NCBI GenBank assembly: GCA_039184415.1
Contig: JBCDBB010000019.1
Coordinates: 1 to 34,338, forward strand
Direction: 5' to 3'
Length of the DNA stretch: 34,338 nucleotides
Source: JANSYP01 sp039184415
Lineage (GTDB): Bacteria > Pseudomonadota > Alphaproteobacteria > Rhodobacterales > Rhodobacteraceae
Made by a program: the position numbers and the translations under genes
Shown here: piece by piece, positions 15,555 through 23,257 of the stretch
How the letters are laid out: each line of letters starts with the position of its first letter
Position numbering within the stretch: position 1 is the stretch's first letter
Notes under the pieces: model-generated
Databases searched by the model: none
What the model was told of the DNA's origin: nothing
Seen by the model: the letters and a program-made list of their open reading frames with translations, nothing else

Positions 15555-16808
15555 TCAGGCGCGTTTGCGCAGGCCCGCCACGATGCCCTGGGGGCGCGGT
15601 CCGCCGACGATGCCATCATCGAAGAGCCGGCCGATCTCGCCATCCCCCATGCCGACGACATCGCCGAGGACCTCCTCGGTATGGCCGCCAAGGGTTGGCG
15701 CCGGCACTGGCGCCTCGCGCTCCGCGGCCGAAAAGGTCATGGGCGTGCCGGGGACGGCGTAGGTCCCGATGCCGGGCTGTGTGATCCGTTCGAACATCGG
15801 ATTGTCGGGCGACAGGTCCGGGTCCTCGCGGACGGCTTCGGCAAAGCTGCGGAACTCCGACCATGTCAGGCCCGCGGCATCGAAGAGCGCGCCGATCTCG
15901 CCGGACTGGCGCGATGCAAACCAGGGCGCGAGCGCGGCGGTGATCCGGTCGCGGGCCAGATAACGGTCGCCTTCGCGCTCCAGATCATAGCCTGTCTCCG
16001 CTTCGATCCCCGCCATGGCGTCGGCGGTACCGGTCAGCTTCACCAGCCCGCGCCATTGCCGGTCGGTCAGCCCGATCACCATGATGCGCCGACTGTCGGA
16101 GGTCAGGAAATCCTGCCCGTAGGCACCATAGAGGCTGTTGCCGCCCTTGGGCCGGTCGACGCCGTTGATTTCGACCTCGCCAATGATACCCAGATGGCCC
16201 AGCATCGCCGCGGCGACATCCTTGAGCGCGAGCTCCACATTCTGCCCCTCGCCGGTGCGCAGGCGGTGGCGTTCGGCCGCCAGGAGCGACGTGACGGCGA
16301 GATTGCCGGCGATGCAGTCCCAGGCAGGCAGCACATGGGCCACGGGCGCGTCGAACCCGACCGGGCCGGTCGCGTTGGGAAAGCCGAGTGCCGGGTTCAC
16401 GGTGTAATCCACCTGCGGGCGCCCCTCGCGGTCGCCCATCAGCGTGACCATAACCAGATCCCGCCGATGCTGGCTGAGTGTCTCGTGGTCCATCCAGCCG
16501 CGCACGCGCAGGTTGGTCAGAAAGAGCCCCGCATCCTCGCCGGGCGCGGTGATGATCCGGGTGACCAGATCGCGCCCCTCGGGCGATTTCATGTTCACAG
16601 CGACGGAGCGTTTGCCTTTGTTCAGCCCGGCCCAGAAGAGGCTCTCGCCGGTCGCGGTCACCGGCCAGCGATGGGCGTCGAGCCCGCCCTCCAGCCGGTC
16701 GAAGCGGATCACGTCCGCGCCCATCTGAGCGAGCGTCATGCCCGCAAGGGGCACCGCCACGAAGGCGGAGCCCTCCACCACACGCATGCCTTTGAGAATG
16801 CTTGTCAT
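15555..16808 (-). CDS. mct: Class III CoA transferase, mesaconyl-CoA C1-C4 CoA transferase (2-methylfumaryl-CoA isomerase) type
   Basis: The 417-aa protein is a CaiB/BaiF (class III) CoA transferase. The opening (MRVVEGSAFVAVPLAGMTLAQMG, then GGLDAHRWPVT and SLFWAGLNKGKRSVAVNM) and later blocks (VDYTVNPALGFPNATGPV, HVLPAWDCIAGN, PGIGTYAVPGTPM) follow, from memory, the Chloroflexus Mct sequence closely. Asp at about residue 164 (PAWDCIAG) is the likely catalytic aspartate that carries the CoA ester. Mct moves CoA intramolecularly from the C1 to the C4 carboxyl of mesaconate. The start at 16808 forms an ATGA overlap with the meh stop and has GGAG 8-10 nt upstream; a GTG at 16817 is less likely. 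Adjacent meh supports the specific function. A different dicarboxylate CoA transferase remains possible. Confidence 0.8.
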   Translation of the reverse strand: MTSILKGMRVVEGSAFVAVPLAGMTLAQMGADVIRFDRLEGGLDAHRWPVTATGESLFWAGLNKGKRSVAVNMKSPEGRDLVTRIITAPGEDAGLFLTNLRVRGWMDHETLSQHRRDLVMVTLMGDREGRPQVDYTVNPALGFPNATGPVGFDAPVAHVLPAWDCIAGNLAVTSLLAAERHRLRTGEGQNVELALKDVAAAMLGHLGIIGEVEINGVDRPKGGNSLYGAYGQDFLTSDSRRIMVIGLTDRQWRGLVKLTGTADAMAGIEAETGYDLEREGDRYLARDRITAALAPWFASRQSGEIGALFDAAGLTWSEFRSFAEAVREDPDLSPDNPMFERITQPGIGTYAVPGTPMTFSAAEREAPVPAPTLGGHTEEVLGDVVGMGDGEIGRLFDDGIVGGPRPQGIVAGLRKRA

Positions 16809-17656
16809 TCCACCCACTCCGCGGTTGCCTGCATGCCCTGGTGACCGGCGGGGGCGGCGGTGCAGAGCCGCATCTTGCCCGCGCCGTCGCGCGTTCCGAT
16901 GATCCGCAGATCATGGGTGTCGAACATCGGGTGGACGCCGCGATAGCGCAGCCGGTCAGGCGCGCGGCCATGGAACCGGGTCGCGGCGTCGATCAGGAAT
17001 GTCGCCTGCAGCGGCCCATGCACGACCAGGCCGGGGTAATGCTCCACCTCGGTCGCGTAGGGCCGGTCGAAATGGATGCGATGTCCGTTGAAGGTCGCGG
17101 CCGAATAGCGAAAGAGCCGTACGGGTCCCATCGCGACGGTCTCGTCGAAATCGGGGTCCTCGGGCGCCGCGACAGGCTCGGGCGGGCGAAAGCTGTCGGG
17201 GATCTCCAGATAGACGATATCGTTGATCTCTTCGATCGCGGTGCCCGCGCGACCCTCGATCTGGTGAGCCACGGTGACGAGCGCGATCGGGCCGGTGCGT
17301 CCTTCCTTGTGCTCAACCGAGACAATCCGCGAGTGCCGCGTCAGGGGCTCGCCGACATGGAGCGGACGGTGGAATGTGAGCGAACCGCCGGCCCACATCC
17401 GCCGCGGCAGACCCAGATCGGGCATGAAGCCGGACCCGATCCGGATATGGCCATCCGTGCCGAGCCCGCCCATGGAGGCCGTGGGGTGAAACGCCGCCCA
17501 GTGCCAGAGCGCCGGCAGTTCCGAACCCTCGGGCAGGAGCGCCGGGTCCCAGCCGGACAGGATCGTCGCGCCGAGCATGTTGGCACGGGTGGCATCGATG
17601 ATCCCAGTGACGGTTTCGCTCCGCCCTTCGGCCTCGTGGCCGACGTCCTTGGCCAT
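16805..17656 (-). CDS. meh: HTD2/MaoC-type double-hotdog hydratase, predicted mesaconyl-C4-CoA hydratase
   Basis: The 283-aa protein has two hotdog halves. The N-terminal half has the HTD2-family features LPALWHWAAFHP, LGTDGHI and LPRRMWAGGSLTFHRPL (about 70-120). The C-terminal half contains FRYSAATFNGHRIHFDRPYA and YPGLVVHGPLQATFLID (about 190-235), where the Asn/His pair and following residues form the hydratase active site. Chloroflexus Meh, which hydrates mesaconyl-C4-CoA to citramalyl-CoA, belongs to this family as I recall it. The start at 17656 is supported by GGAGGAGCGT; an earlier in-frame start at 17695 would lie within the promoter. Its stop overlaps the mct start by 4 nt, so the two are co-translated, which strongly favours a shared pathway. 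A general beta-hydroxyacyl-ACP/CoA dehydratase is the alternative. Confidence 0.78.
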   Translation of the reverse strand: MAKDVGHEAEGRSETVTGIIDATRANMLGATILSGWDPALLPEGSELPALWHWAAFHPTASMGGLGTDGHIRIGSGFMPDLGLPRRMWAGGSLTFHRPLHVGEPLTRHSRIVSVEHKEGRTGPIALVTVAHQIEGRAGTAIEEINDIVYLEIPDSFRPPEPVAAPEDPDFDETVAMGPVRLFRYSAATFNGHRIHFDRPYATEVEHYPGLVVHGPLQATFLIDAATRFHGRAPDRLRYRGVHPMFDTHDLRIIGTRDGAGKMRLCTAAPAGHQGMQATAEWVE

Positions 17657-17684
17657 ACGCTCCTCCGGAAAGTAATTTTCTTTC

Positions 17685-17716
17685 TTGAAATGCACTCCCA
17701 GAGGAATTTGTCAAAT
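17685..17716 (-). promoter_or_regulatory. Promoter of the meh-mct operon with overlapping palindrome
   Basis: On the minus strand TTGACA (17714-17709) matches the -35 consensus and TTTCAA (17690-17685), 18 nt on, is a fair -10. Initiation near 17678 would leave a leader of about 20 nt before the meh start at 17656. A palindrome ATTTG-T-CAAAT (17706-17716) lies exactly over the -35 box, as a repressor operator would. The surrounding 17670-17750 is markedly AT-rich relative to the window. Confidence 0.5.
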
Positions 17717-17750
17717 CATTGTTTTCATGCAGAAAAAGTATTCTTCGGTA

Positions 17751-17773
17751 TGCCGCGGCGGTATCCCGCGGCA
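17751..17773 (-). terminator. Terminator after maeB
   Basis: TGCCGCGG (17751-17758) and CCGCGGCA (17766-17773) form an 8-bp perfect stem with a 7-nt loop, 63 nt past the maeB stop. On the minus strand it is followed by TACCGAAGAATACTTTTTC, which includes a short T-run. It separates maeB from the meh promoter. Confidence 0.6.
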
Positions 17774-17835
17774 CACCGAGCCCGACATGGCAACGGCACC
17801 GGACATCCTGCCGCGCCGCTGCAGCGGGCGCCGGA

Positions 17836-20115
17836 TCAGCTGTAATGGGCGACCGGCGTACCGGCGATGGCCGACATGTTCAGCAGGCCGCGGGCGGTGA
17901 TGGACGGCGTCACGATGTGGGCGCGGTTGCCCATGCCCATCAGGATCGGACCGACCTCCAGACCCGCGGCCTTCGCCTTCAGAATGTCCTTCAGCCCGGC
18001 GGCGGCATCGCTGTTGGCAAAGACCAGGGTGTTCGCATCGCCTTTGAGCCGGCTGTCGGGAAAGTGCCGTTCCCGGACCGCCGAGTCCAGGGCGGTGCCG
18101 ACATGCATCTCGCCCTCATAGACGAAATCCCGCGGTCTCTTGTCGAGCAGCGCCATGGCGGCACGCATCCGTTTCCCCGTGGTGCAGCCGAGATTGCCGA
18201 ACTCGCTGTCGGAGATCAGAGCGATCCTTGGTTCGACCCCGAAACGGCGGACATGGCGCGCGCAGCCGATCACGGTTTCGGCGATCTGTTCGGGCGTGGG
18301 TTCGGGGTTCACATGGGCGTCCGAGATAAAGAGCGGCCCGTCTTCCAGGATCATCAGAGACATCGCACCGACGGGTTGAAGCTCTTCTGTTCCAAGGATT
18401 TGAGAGACGTAGTTCAAGTGCCAGAGATACTGCCCGAAGGTGCCACAGATCAGGCTGTCGGCCTCTTCGCGATGGACCATGATCCCGCCGATTGCGGTGG
18501 TGTTGGTCCGCATGATCGCGCGGGCGAGATCCGGTGTGACGCCGCGGCGCTGCATCAGGTGCAGGTAGGTTCCCCAATAGTCCCGGTAGCGCGGGTCGTC
18601 TTCGGGATTGACCACGTTGAAATCCTGTCCCGGCCGGATCTTGAGCCCCGCCCGTTCGCAGCGGGTCTCGATGATTTCCGGCCGGCCTATCAGGATGGGC
18701 ACCTCGGCGGTTTCCTCGAGCAGCGCCTGGGCGGTGCGCAGGACTCGTTCTTCCTCGCCCTCGGCAAAGACGATCCGGCGGGAGGCCGTTGCGGCTGCCT
18801 CGAACACAGGCCGCATGATCAGGGCGGACTTGAAGACCGAGCTCTGCAGCTGCTGGCGGTAGGCCTTGAAGTCCTCCAGCGGGCGGGTGGCGACGCCGCT
18901 GTCCATCGCGGCCTTGGCCACCGCACCGGCGACGGTTGCGATGAGCCTTGGATCGAAGGCCTTGGGGATCAGGTAGTCCCGGCCAAAGGTCATCTTCTCG
19001 CCCTGATAGGCCGCGGCGGCCTCGGCGCTGGTGGTTTCGCGGGCCAGCGCGGCGATCCCCTCGATGCAGGCCAGCGCCATGGCATCGTTGATCTCGGTCG
19101 CCCCGACATCCAGCGCTCCGCGGAAGATGAACGGGAAACACAGCACGTTATTGACCTGGTTGGGGAAATCCGACCGTCCCGTGGCGATGATCGCGCCGGG
19201 GGCAACCTCGCGCGCGACATCCGGCATGATCTCGGGCGTCGGATTGGCCAGGGCGAAGATGATCGGGTCGTCGGCCATCTTTGCCACCATCTCCGGTGTC
19301 AGGACCCCGGGTCCCGAAAGGCCGAGGAACATGTCGGCCCCCCCGATGACGTCATCGAGGGTGCGAAGATCCGTGGCCTGCGCGTACTCGGCCTTTTGCG
19401 GCGTCATCTCCTCGGCGCGGCCCTCATAGACCAGCCCGGCAATGTCGCAGAGCCACACATTCTCGCGCTTCAGCCCGAGCTTCAGCAGCATGTTCAGGCA
19501 GGCAATGCCCGCCGCGCCGCCGCCCGTGGAGACGATCTTGATATCCTCGATCCGTTTGCCGGCGACGCGCAGCGCGTTCACTGCCGCGGCCCCAACGACG
19601 ATCGCGGTGCCATGCTGGTCGTCGTGGAAGACGGGGATGTTCATGCGCTCGCGGCAGAGCTTTTCGACGATGAAACAGTCCGGGGCCTTGATGTCCTCGA
19701 GATTGATCGCGCCAAAGGTCGGCTCCAGCGCGCAGACGATCTCGGCCATTTTCTCGGGGTCGGGTTCGTTAAGTTCGATATCGAAACAGTCGATGGAGGC
19801 GAATTTCTTGAAGAGCACCGCCTTGCCCTCCATCACCGGCTTGGAGGCCAGCCCGCCGATATTGCCCAGCCCCAGCACCGCGGTGCCGTTGGAGACCACG
19901 GCGACCAGATTGCCCCGGCCGGTGTAGCGGCTGGCGGTGGCGGGGTCGGCCTTGATCTCCAGGCAGGCCTCGGCGACGCCGGGACTGTAGGCCCGGCTCA
20001 GATCGCGACCGTTCGCCAGGGGCTTGGTGGCGCGGATCTCCAGTTTTCCAGGTTTCGGAAATTCGTGATAATAGAGCGCCGCTTCGCGCAGCGCCTGGTT
20101 GGTCTTGTCGTTCAT
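17836..20115 (-). CDS. maeB: NADP-dependent malic enzyme (MaeB type with PTA-like C-terminal domain)
   Basis: The 759-aa protein decarboxylates malate to pyruvate with NADP reduction. The malic enzyme half (about 1-430) contains LSRAYSPGVAEACLEI with the catalytic Tyr, LASKPVMEGKAVLFKKFA with the catalytic Lys, the metal/substrate segments LEDIKAPD and IPVFHDDQHGTAIV, and a nucleotide-binding STGGGAAGIA. The C-terminal half (about 430-759) is a phosphate acetyltransferase-like domain, usually regulatory and inactive in MaeB. Total length is standard for proteobacterial MaeB. The start at 20115 is chosen because family sequence begins there; an open frame extends to 20778 but its extra 221 residues look non-coding. 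It is separated from meh by a terminator. It could process malate made from glyoxylate or TCA intermediates into pyruvate. Confidence 0.95.
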   Translation of the reverse strand: MNDKTNQALREAALYYHEFPKPGKLEIRATKPLANGRDLSRAYSPGVAEACLEIKADPATASRYTGRGNLVAVVSNGTAVLGLGNIGGLASKPVMEGKAVLFKKFASIDCFDIELNEPDPEKMAEIVCALEPTFGAINLEDIKAPDCFIVEKLCRERMNIPVFHDDQHGTAIVVGAAAVNALRVAGKRIEDIKIVSTGGGAAGIACLNMLLKLGLKRENVWLCDIAGLVYEGRAEEMTPQKAEYAQATDLRTLDDVIGGADMFLGLSGPGVLTPEMVAKMADDPIIFALANPTPEIMPDVAREVAPGAIIATGRSDFPNQVNNVLCFPFIFRGALDVGATEINDAMALACIEGIAALARETTSAEAAAAYQGEKMTFGRDYLIPKAFDPRLIATVAGAVAKAAMDSGVATRPLEDFKAYRQQLQSSVFKSALIMRPVFEAAATASRRIVFAEGEEERVLRTAQALLEETAEVPILIGRPEIIETRCERAGLKIRPGQDFNVVNPEDDPRYRDYWGTYLHLMQRRGVTPDLARAIMRTNTTAIGGIMVHREEADSLICGTFGQYLWHLNYVSQILGTEELQPVGAMSLMILEDGPLFISDAHVNPEPTPEQIAETVIGCARHVRRFGVEPRIALISDSEFGNLGCTTGKRMRAAMALLDKRPRDFVYEGEMHVGTALDSAVRERHFPDSRLKGDANTLVFANSDAAAGLKDILKAKAAGLEVGPILMGMGNRAHIVTPSITARGLLNMSAIAGTPVAHYS

Positions 20116-20250
20116 AGTCCCATCCCCACCTGTCGTCCGATGGACGCTACCATTGGCGCCCCCGGGACCAAACCGGCTAATCGCATGCGTTGGTATTCCG
20201 AGTCTCCCGGCTGTCGCTTCGCATAGTTTAATGCGGTGGTACACCGATTT

Positions 20251-20263
20251 GACCAATTTGGTC
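20251..20263. promoter_or_regulatory. GACCAA-T-TTGGTC palindrome between maeB and cdd
   Basis: GACCAATTTGGTC is a perfect inverted repeat with 6-bp arms, 136 nt from the maeB start and 72 nt from cdd. A further TGGT...ACCA pair (TGGT at 20237-20240, ACCA at 20252-20255) overlaps it. The TTGGTC/GACCAA half-site resembles operators of GntR (FadR-subfamily) regulators. Which gene it controls is not clear. Confidence 0.45.
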
Positions 20264-20334
20264 CTTAGATGGGTTGAAACCCACGCCCTGCGGTCGCACG
20301 GTGCCGGCACGAACACAGACGGGAGGCTTCGACA

Positions 20335-20727
20335 ATGGAGCTGGAAACCGCCGCGCGCGCGGTGCGCGAGAACGCCTATGCCCCCTATTCGGGCTTTCTG
20401 GTCGGGGCCGCCCTGCGTGGTGCGAGCGGCGCGGTCTATGCCGGCTGCAACGTGGAGAACGCCGCCTATCCCGAAAGCACATGTGCCGAGGCCGGTGCCA
20501 TCGCCGCGATGGTTGCCGCCGGTGAGACGCGTATCATCGAGGCGTTCGTGATTGCCGACAGCCCGGAACCGGTCAGCCCCTGCGGCGGCTGCCGGCAGAA
20601 ACTGGCGGAGTTTGCCGCGCCGGATGTGCCGGTGACGCTTGCGACGCTCTCGGGAGCGATCCAGCGCACCACCGTGGGGGCGCTGTTGCCCGGCGCCTTC
20701 TCCGACGCCGATATGTCCCGGGTCTGA
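20335..20727 (+). CDS. cdd: Cytidine deaminase
   Basis: The 130-aa protein converts cytidine and deoxycytidine to uridine and deoxyuridine. It has the homotetrameric short-form layout: substrate residues in AGCNVENAAYPE (37-48), the zinc/catalytic motif TCAEAGA with Cys50 and Glu52, and PCGGCRQ with zinc ligands Cys83 and Cys86. GGGAGG lies 8 nt before the ATG. It is the first gene of a five-enzyme nucleoside salvage operon on the plus strand, only 5 nt from deoA. It diverges from maeB across a 219-nt region holding a palindrome. Confidence 0.95.
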   Translation: MELETAARAVRENAYAPYSGFLVGAALRGASGAVYAGCNVENAAYPESTCAEAGAIAAMVAAGETRIIEAFVIADSPEPVSPCGGCRQKLAEFAAPDVPVTLATLSGAIQRTTVGALLPGAFSDADMSRV

Positions 20728-20732
20728 CCGCC

Positions 20733-22037
20733 ATGGAGGCGCAGCGCATCCTGGGGCTTCTGCGCGCGGGCAAGACACCCTCGGAACAGGATCTTCAGTG
20801 GTTCGCCCGGGGTTTGGGCGACGGGTCGGTGACGGACGGGCAGGGGGCGGCCTTTGCCATGGCGCTCTGCCTGCGGGGCCTCGACACCTCGGCGACGGTG
20901 GCGCTGACCCGGGCGATGCGCGACAGCGGACGGGTGCTGGACTGGGACCTGCCCGCCCCGGTTGTCGACAAGCATTCGACCGGGGGGCTGGGGGACGCGG
21001 TCTCGCTGGTGCTGGCGCCGCTCTTGGCGGCCTGCGGGCTTTACGCGCCGATGCTGTCGGGTCGCGGGCTCGGCCATACCGGCGGGACGCTCGACAAGCT
21101 CGAAGCCATCCCCGGACTGCGCACCACCATGCCCGAGGCGCAGTTCCGCCGGATCACGGCCGAAGTCGGCTGCGCCGTCGCCGGCGCGGGCGAGGGGATC
21201 GCCCCGGCCGATGCGCGGCTCTATGCGCTGCGCGACGAGACCGCCACCGTCGAGAGCCTGCCCCTGATCGTGGCCTCGATCCTGTCGAAGAAGCTCGCCG
21301 GCGGGGCGGGAGCGCTGGTGCTCGACGTCAAGGGCGGCACGGGTGCCTTCATGCAGAGCCGGGAGGAGGCGCAGGAGCTCGCCGATGCCCTGGTCGCCAC
21401 CGCGCAGGAGATCGGCCTGCCGGTGCGCGCGCTCATCACCGACATGAACCAGCCCGTGGCCCCGGCCATCGGCAACGCGGTAGAGATTGCCGAGGTTTTG
21501 CAGGTGCTGCGCGATCCCCAGCCCGACCAGCGGCTTTGTCAGCTCACGCTCGCGCTGGCCGGGGAACTGATGGCGCTGGCGGGTGCCGCCCCGAGCGCAC
21601 AGGAGGGCGCGCGGACCGCGCTCGACAAGCTCCACACCGGGGCCGCGGCGGAGGTTCTTGGCCGGATGATCGCGGCCCAGGGTGGTCCTGCGGACTTCCT
21701 CGACCGCGCAGGCGTGCATTTGCCCGACGCCACGGTGCAGCGCCCGGTGCTCGCCGCGGAGGCCGGCAAGATCGCCGTGATCGACGGGCGGGCGCTCGGC
21801 CAGGTCGTGGTGGCGCTCGGCGGCGGGCGGACCCGGGCGGGCGCGTCGGTCGATCCTGCCGTGGGGTTGAGCACGGTGGCCGGGCTCGGCACGCCAGTCG
21901 ACAGCCGCACGCCGCTGGCGATGATCCATGCCGCCGATGAGGAGGCTGCCGACGCCGCCGAAGGGGCAGTGCGCGCTGCCTTTCAGATCGCGCAGATCGG
22001 GGTGGCGCCGCCGCTTATCCACGGGCGGGTCGGCTGA
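20733..22037 (+). CDS. deoA: Thymidine phosphorylase
   Basis: The 434-aa protein splits thymidine or deoxyuridine with phosphate into the base and 2-deoxyribose-1-phosphate. It shows the family signatures VVDKHSTGGLGDAVSL (phosphate-binding, about 77-92), SGRGLGHTGGTLDKLE (about 109-124) and, further on, ASILSKKLAGGAGALVLDVKGGTGAF. The length is typical of DeoA. It starts 5 nt after cdd, and its stop codon shares a base with the deoB start (TGATG). It supplies the substrate of the next enzyme, DeoB. It could be a general pyrimidine nucleoside phosphorylase, but the sequence type and neighbours favour DeoA. Confidence 0.95.
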   Translation: MEAQRILGLLRAGKTPSEQDLQWFARGLGDGSVTDGQGAAFAMALCLRGLDTSATVALTRAMRDSGRVLDWDLPAPVVDKHSTGGLGDAVSLVLAPLLAACGLYAPMLSGRGLGHTGGTLDKLEAIPGLRTTMPEAQFRRITAEVGCAVAGAGEGIAPADARLYALRDETATVESLPLIVASILSKKLAGGAGALVLDVKGGTGAFMQSREEAQELADALVATAQEIGLPVRALITDMNQPVAPAIGNAVEIAEVLQVLRDPQPDQRLCQLTLALAGELMALAGAAPSAQEGARTALDKLHTGAAAEVLGRMIAAQGGPADFLDRAGVHLPDATVQRPVLAAEAGKIAVIDGRALGQVVVALGGGRTRAGASVDPAVGLSTVAGLGTPVDSRTPLAMIHAADEEAADAAEGAVRAAFQIAQIGVAPPLIHGRVG

Positions 22038-23257
22038 TGGCGCGGGCATTTCTGGTTGTGCTCGACAGCGTCGGCTGTGGCGGTGCGCCAGATGCCGCGG
22101 CCTTCGGCGATGCGGGCGCCAACACGCTGGGCCATATCGCCGCCGCCTGTGCCGCGGGCGAGGCCAATGAGGGGCGGAGCGGGCCGCTCGCACTGCCGAA
22201 CCTGGCGCGTCTCGGGCTCGGGGCCGCGATGGCGGAGGCCGGCGCCGGTCCGCTCAGCGGTATTGCCCACTGGCCTGCACCGGACCGGCCCGGGACGTTC
22301 CGGGCGGTGGCGAGCGAAGTCTCCAAGGGCAAGGACACGCCGTCGGGACATTGGGAACTGGCCGGTGTGCCGGTGCCCTGGGACTGGCATTACTTCCCAC
22401 TGACCGAACCTGCCTTTCCAGCGGAGCTCTCGGCCGAGGCCGCGCGGCTCGCGGGCACCGGCGGCATCCTCGGCAACTGTCACGCCTCGGGCACCGAGAT
22501 CATCGCGCGGCTCGGGGCGGAGCATATCGAGAGCGGCTGGCCGATCTGCTACACCTCCGCCGACAGCGTGTTCCAGATTGCCGCCCATGAGGAGCGTTTC
22601 GGACTCGACCGGCTGCTCGGGCTTTGCGCGGGGCTCGCGCCGACCCTCCACGCGATGCGCGTTGGCAGGGTCATCGCGCGTCCCTTCGTGGGCGACGCAG
22701 CGACCGGATTCACCCGCACGGCGAACCGCCGGGACTATGCCATCCCGCCGCCATCGCCCACGCTCTGCGATTGGGTGCAGGGGGCCGGCGGCGCCGTCCA
22801 CGCGATCGGCAAGATCAAGGATATCTTCTCCGGTCAGGGCATCGACAGCACTGTCAAGGGCACGGACGCCGAGCTGATGGGCCATCTGCGCCAGGCGGTC
22901 ACCGATGCGCCCGAGGGCAGCCTGACCTTCGCGAATTTCGTCGAATTCGACAGTGTCTATGGACACCGCCGGGACGTCGCGGGCTATGCGCGCGCCCTAG
23001 AATGGTTCGATGGCGAAGTCCCGGCACTGCTGGACGGGCTGCGCCCCGGCGATCTGATGCTCTTCACCGCCGATCACGGCAACGATCCGACATGGCACGG
23101 CACCGATCACACCCGCGAACGCGTGCCAGTGATCGGGCTGGTGAAAGATGGCCCAACCCGCGGGGATGCCGGCCAGATCGCCTTTGCCGATGTTGCCGCC
23201 AGCGTGGCGTCCCATCTCGGCGTGCCCGCGCAGGGACCGGGAAGGGCGTTCCTGTGA
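22037..23257 (+). CDS. deoB: Phosphopentomutase
   Basis: The 406-aa protein of the alkaline-phosphatase superfamily interconverts (deoxy)ribose-1-phosphate and -5-phosphate. It begins MARAFLVVLDSVGCGGAPDA with the first metal-binding Asp. The phosphorylated Thr is expected in SKGKDTPSGHWELAG (about 96-110). Further metal ligands lie in FVEFDSVYGHRRDV and FTADHGNDPTWHGTDHTRE near the C-terminus. It overlaps deoA by 1 nt (TGATG) and the following add gene by 4 nt (GTGA), both signs of coupled translation. With DeoA it channels nucleoside sugars into central metabolism; a deoC aldolase is not in the window. Confidence 0.96.
   Translation: MARAFLVVLDSVGCGGAPDAAAFGDAGANTLGHIAAACAAGEANEGRSGPLALPNLARLGLGAAMAEAGAGPLSGIAHWPAPDRPGTFRAVASEVSKGKDTPSGHWELAGVPVPWDWHYFPLTEPAFPAELSAEAARLAGTGGILGNCHASGTEIIARLGAEHIESGWPICYTSADSVFQIAAHEERFGLDRLLGLCAGLAPTLHAMRVGRVIARPFVGDAATGFTRTANRRDYAIPPPSPTLCDWVQGAGGAVHAIGKIKDIFSGQGIDSTVKGTDAELMGHLRQAVTDAPEGSLTFANFVEFDSVYGHRRDVAGYARALEWFDGEVPALLDGLRPGDLMLFTADHGNDPTWHGTDHTRERVPVIGLVKDGPTRGDAGQIAFADVAASVASHLGVPAQGPGRAFL

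Noticed and set aside
13627..15762. 711-aa plus-strand reading frame antisense to prpE
   Set aside because: It mirrors the codon structure of a well-recognised gene on the other strand, is rich in Arg/Gly/Asp/His and has no recognisable domain; typical high-GC shadow.
17657..17695. Upstream start for meh (13 extra residues, MHFKKENYF...)
   Set aside because: It would put the start codon in the promoter between the -35 and -10 boxes; the internal ATG at 17656 has a much better ribosome binding site.
13450..20115. Complete autotrophic 3-hydroxypropionate bi-cycle
   Set aside because: Only mct, meh, prpE and maeB are present; there is no malonyl-CoA reductase, propionyl-CoA synthase fusion or carboxylase, so only the assimilatory glyoxylate/propionyl-CoA branch is plausible.
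17719..20226. 835-aa plus-strand reading frame antisense to maeB
   Set aside because: It is the complement of an unambiguous malic enzyme gene; no motif or ribosome binding site supports it.
20116..20778. 221-residue N-terminal extension of maeB
   Set aside because: The open frame continues upstream but overlaps cdd, lacks similarity to malic enzymes and contains no matching start signal; family sequence begins at 20115.
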